Of a stretch of 64,000 nt of DNA, positions 62,050-64,000 are shown in pieces. This stretch comes from Viscum album (Eukaryota; Streptophyta; Magnoliopsida; Santalales; Viscaceae). The number at the start of each line of letters is the position of its first letter. Position 1 is the first letter of the stretch. The stretch spans positions 957,564,097 to 957,628,096 of the forward strand of contig OY728121.1 of assembly GCA_963277665.1 (NCBI GenBank), written 5' to 3'. The position numbers and the translations under genes are program-made. The notes under the pieces are model-generated. The model searched no databases, was not told the origin of the DNA, and was given only the letters and a program-made list of their open reading frames with translations.

Positions 62050-64000
62050 TGTCATGACTCAACCCCACCTAGGCTTGAGCCGCAATTACCCCAAGCCCGC
62101 GTCCATAGGCTAGGGGCTGGTGACAAGAGTCGAACTCTAATCAACATGAGGAGGCCTTTACCTAGGTACATGTACACACACACGCAACCCACTCAATGCA
62201 GAAGTGCAGAGTAAAAATAAAAGTAAAGTACCATCTGCGATAAATGAACCAAAAATGTGCATCGACCTCTAAATAGTACAAGAGTAAGTGTTGTAGATTA
62301 AACTGAAACATAAAGGAAAAAACACACGCCCAACTAGAAAAGTTCCACAAACCCAGAAATAGGTGAAAAAGAAAAAAAGATGGGAGTGTCCCACACCTAA
62401 GACCCTACTATGACCGCCACACGCGGTCCAAGATCTCGAACTCCTAAGCTCCTCTGAAGTCACGACCAACATTTCCTTCATCTTCAAGGGCACACCAAGT
62501 TCGGGAAAAGCCCAAGAAGGGGTGAGTATAAAAATACTCAGTAGGATGCCCCGAAGGCTAGAGGGAGCAACAAAGGAGGTACTGAAGAGGTGAGCAGCAG
62601 ATCGAACATGGAAAATTAAAGGAGTGCAATAGAAAGTGCAGTAAAGAGTACAACTCAACCCAACAAGAGGAAGGAAGTAGACTCGTCCTAACACAAGAAC
62701 CTTGGAACGGTGAGAAGATAAACTTCTCGTTGATTCTTCGCAACCTATAGCAGGAGAGTAGACTCATCCAACCACGAGAAACAAGAGAGGGAAAACATGT
62801 GGCATACCCCTCGCTTCTTCACCTCTCTTGGAAGGAGAGTAACCAAAACCCAAGAAGTGGGTACTGGAAAGAGGTATATACATATCCATTTGCTCAAACA
62901 AGAAACCCGAACAAGATCATAAGGGGATCTACATCCCGTAGCTCAGCCCAAGAAATTGAGTCACCAACAGTCCTAGAAGAAAACACCATCGATGCCCAAC
63001 ATCCCACATGTCTGCCCTGAAATGAAAGTTATGGGGCTCAAATCAATTCACCATAATATTATCCGCTTTGGGGGGCACTGAATCACCCTCACGATTTTAG
63101 GTCGCGTCACAAGGACGCATCTCGGTGTGGAAAGCGCCCCTCGTCCTTGAGAGTTCAAGGGTAAGTCAAACCACACCACATCACTGCCAAAGATGTCACA
63201 TCACTGACCCATACAATCAAGGGTCCCACTCCAGAAGTCATGGAGAAAAACCACATACTAGCCTAGTAGAAAGGCCTTTGTCTGAAAGAAGTAATCGGGT
63301 GACCCACTGCCCATTCTCTGCTGGAGGGTAGACCCTAAGTGGTCGACAGGTGACCCATTGCCTTGCCCTGCTGGAGGGTAGACCTGGAATACGATGACAG
63401 GCGACCCACTACCCAGTCTCTACTCGAGGGTAGACCAAGAATACGTCGACAGGTGACCCACTTCCCAGTCACTGCTAGAGGGAAGACCTGGAATAAGTCG
63501 ACAGGCAACCCACTGCCCCGTCACTACTATAGGGTAGACCTGGAATAAGTCGACAGGCGACCCACTACCTAGTCTCTGCTGGAGGGTAGACCTTGAAGAA
63601 GTAGACAGGTGAGCCACTGCCCCGTATCTATTGGAGGCTAGACCTGGAATAAGTCGCCAGGAAACCCACTGCCCAGTCTCTACTGGAGGGTAGACCTAGA
63701 AGAAATCGACATGCGACCCACTGCCCAGCCCTACTGGAGGGTAAACCTGAAGGAGTTAATGAGAAACCCATTGCCCAGCCCCGCTGGAGGGTAAACCTGG
63801 AACTTCTTTGGTCATCCCTACTGGATGGTACAACACTGGCCAACAGAACATGGAGGGGGTATCGTGCAACCACCCAACTCCAGAACAAAACACCTAATCG
63901 AGGTTCAACGCTTGGGACATCACTGGGTGTCACTAGTACCGCTACCGTGCGTAGGTTCGGAGTGCATCAAAGGAACCTCTGACCAAAGCCCTTTCAGGTT
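62050..64000 (-). repeat. LTR related to that of element G, minus orientation, truncated by the window end
   Basis: The plus strand begins TGTCATGACTCAACCCCACC. Its reverse complement matches the last 120 bp of the G LTR, including GTCACCAGCCCCTAGCCTAT. A second shared block, CTGAGTATTTTTATACTCACC on the minus strand (about 62,555-62,525), corresponds to the block at about 31,372 in G. Between and beyond these the two LTRs differ, so this is a related family, not G itself. The region is GC-richer than its left neighbours. A TTATCCGCTTTGG block near 63,060 resembles sequence common in plant LTR promoters. ORFs such as 62,269-62,694 (minus) lie inside the LTR and show no domain. Confidence 0.65.
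63293..63815. repeat. 52-bp minisatellite, about 10 units
   Basis: Units have the pattern GACAGGCGACCCACTGCCCA, then GTCTCTACTGGAGGGTAGAC, then CTGGAATAAGTC. The period is 52 bp with few length changes through the middle units (63,345-63,710); the last units are shorter and drift, with a partial CTACTGGATGGTA to about 63,830. It lies inside the minus-strand LTR. Unit divergence is modest, about 10-20% by eye. It creates repeated pseudo-ORFs on both strands. Confidence 0.9.

Noticed and set aside
62269..62694. 141-codon minus-strand ORF with apparent hydrophobic segments
   Set aside because: It lies inside an LTR related to that of G, shows no domain, and overlaps other open frames, as expected for GC-richer non-coding sequence.
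63293..63815. CRISPR-like regular repeats
   Set aside because: Units are head-to-tail with no unique spacers and similar divergence throughout, and the context is a plant LTR, so this is a minisatellite.
63363..63933. Repeated ORFs on both strands near the window end
   Set aside because: They are produced by the 52-bp minisatellite and not by a repeat protein gene.

Overview
The window is plant nuclear DNA made of nested LTR retrotransposons. No single-copy host gene, rRNA gene or CRISPR array was found. The plant assignment rests on Ty3/Gypsy chromovirus proteins with a C-terminal chromodomain, primer-binding sites (PBS) complementary to initiator tRNA-Met, LTRs with TGTAAC-type ends, and several elements with LTRs of 3-5 kb. 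The background is strongly AT-rich. Two islands, about 28.9-39.5 kb and 62.05-64 kb, are clearly GC-richer and better preserved. All pol reading frames are broken, so everything coding here is a pseudogene. All identities and boundaries were judged by eye.

Layout. (1) 1-2,640 holds a decayed minus-strand Ty3/Gypsy pol (integrase, RNase H, RT). (2) 2,950-3,927 continues at 27,862-27,908 and is the 3' tail of an old plus-strand chromovirus family, called E here. A second copy of this tail lies at 45,360-46,325. (3) Element T (3,928-27,861, minus strand) split that tail. It has 3.4 kb LTRs and a 2.5 kb interior in which only gag zinc-knuckle remnants are visible. (4) Element L (4,330-18,087, minus strand) sits inside the left LTR of T, with a perfect 5-bp target-site duplication (GATTT). 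Its LTRs are 4.4 kb and its 2.1 kb interior is non-coding, as in large retrotransposon derivatives (LARDs). The right LTR of L carries a further insert at about 14,027-16,825. (5) The E LTR (27,909-28,907 and 39,485-39,876) is split by element G (28,908-39,479, plus strand), a Tekay/Del-like chromovirus with about 2.96 kb LTRs, a perfect TGACT duplication, a PBS, a polypurine tract (PPT) and a broken gag-pol. (6) The E interior with a heavily decayed gag-pol-chromodomain runs 39,877-46,325, followed by a second E LTR at 46,326-47,716. (7) 47,717-49,206 is unassigned. (8) 49,207-61,946 holds three LTR-type sequences of the L/T group in plus orientation: 49,207-53,629, a truncated copy at about 53,640-56,582, and 57,080-61,946. 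(9) From 62,050 to the window end lies a minus-strand LTR related to that of G, containing a 52-bp minisatellite.

Inferred order of events: E is oldest and already has a tandem LTR-tail arrangement. T then entered E, L entered T, and a fragment entered L. G entered the E LTR independently and is the youngest complete element, with LTRs roughly 85% identical in the stretch compared. The non-autonomous elements L and T would have depended on proteins from autonomous chromoviruses such as G and E. No previously undescribed functional system is demonstrated. The most unusual structures are the large-LTR non-autonomous families, with a 190-bp internal tandem motif shared by several copies, and the CACG/CGTG palindrome cluster in the LTRs of G.
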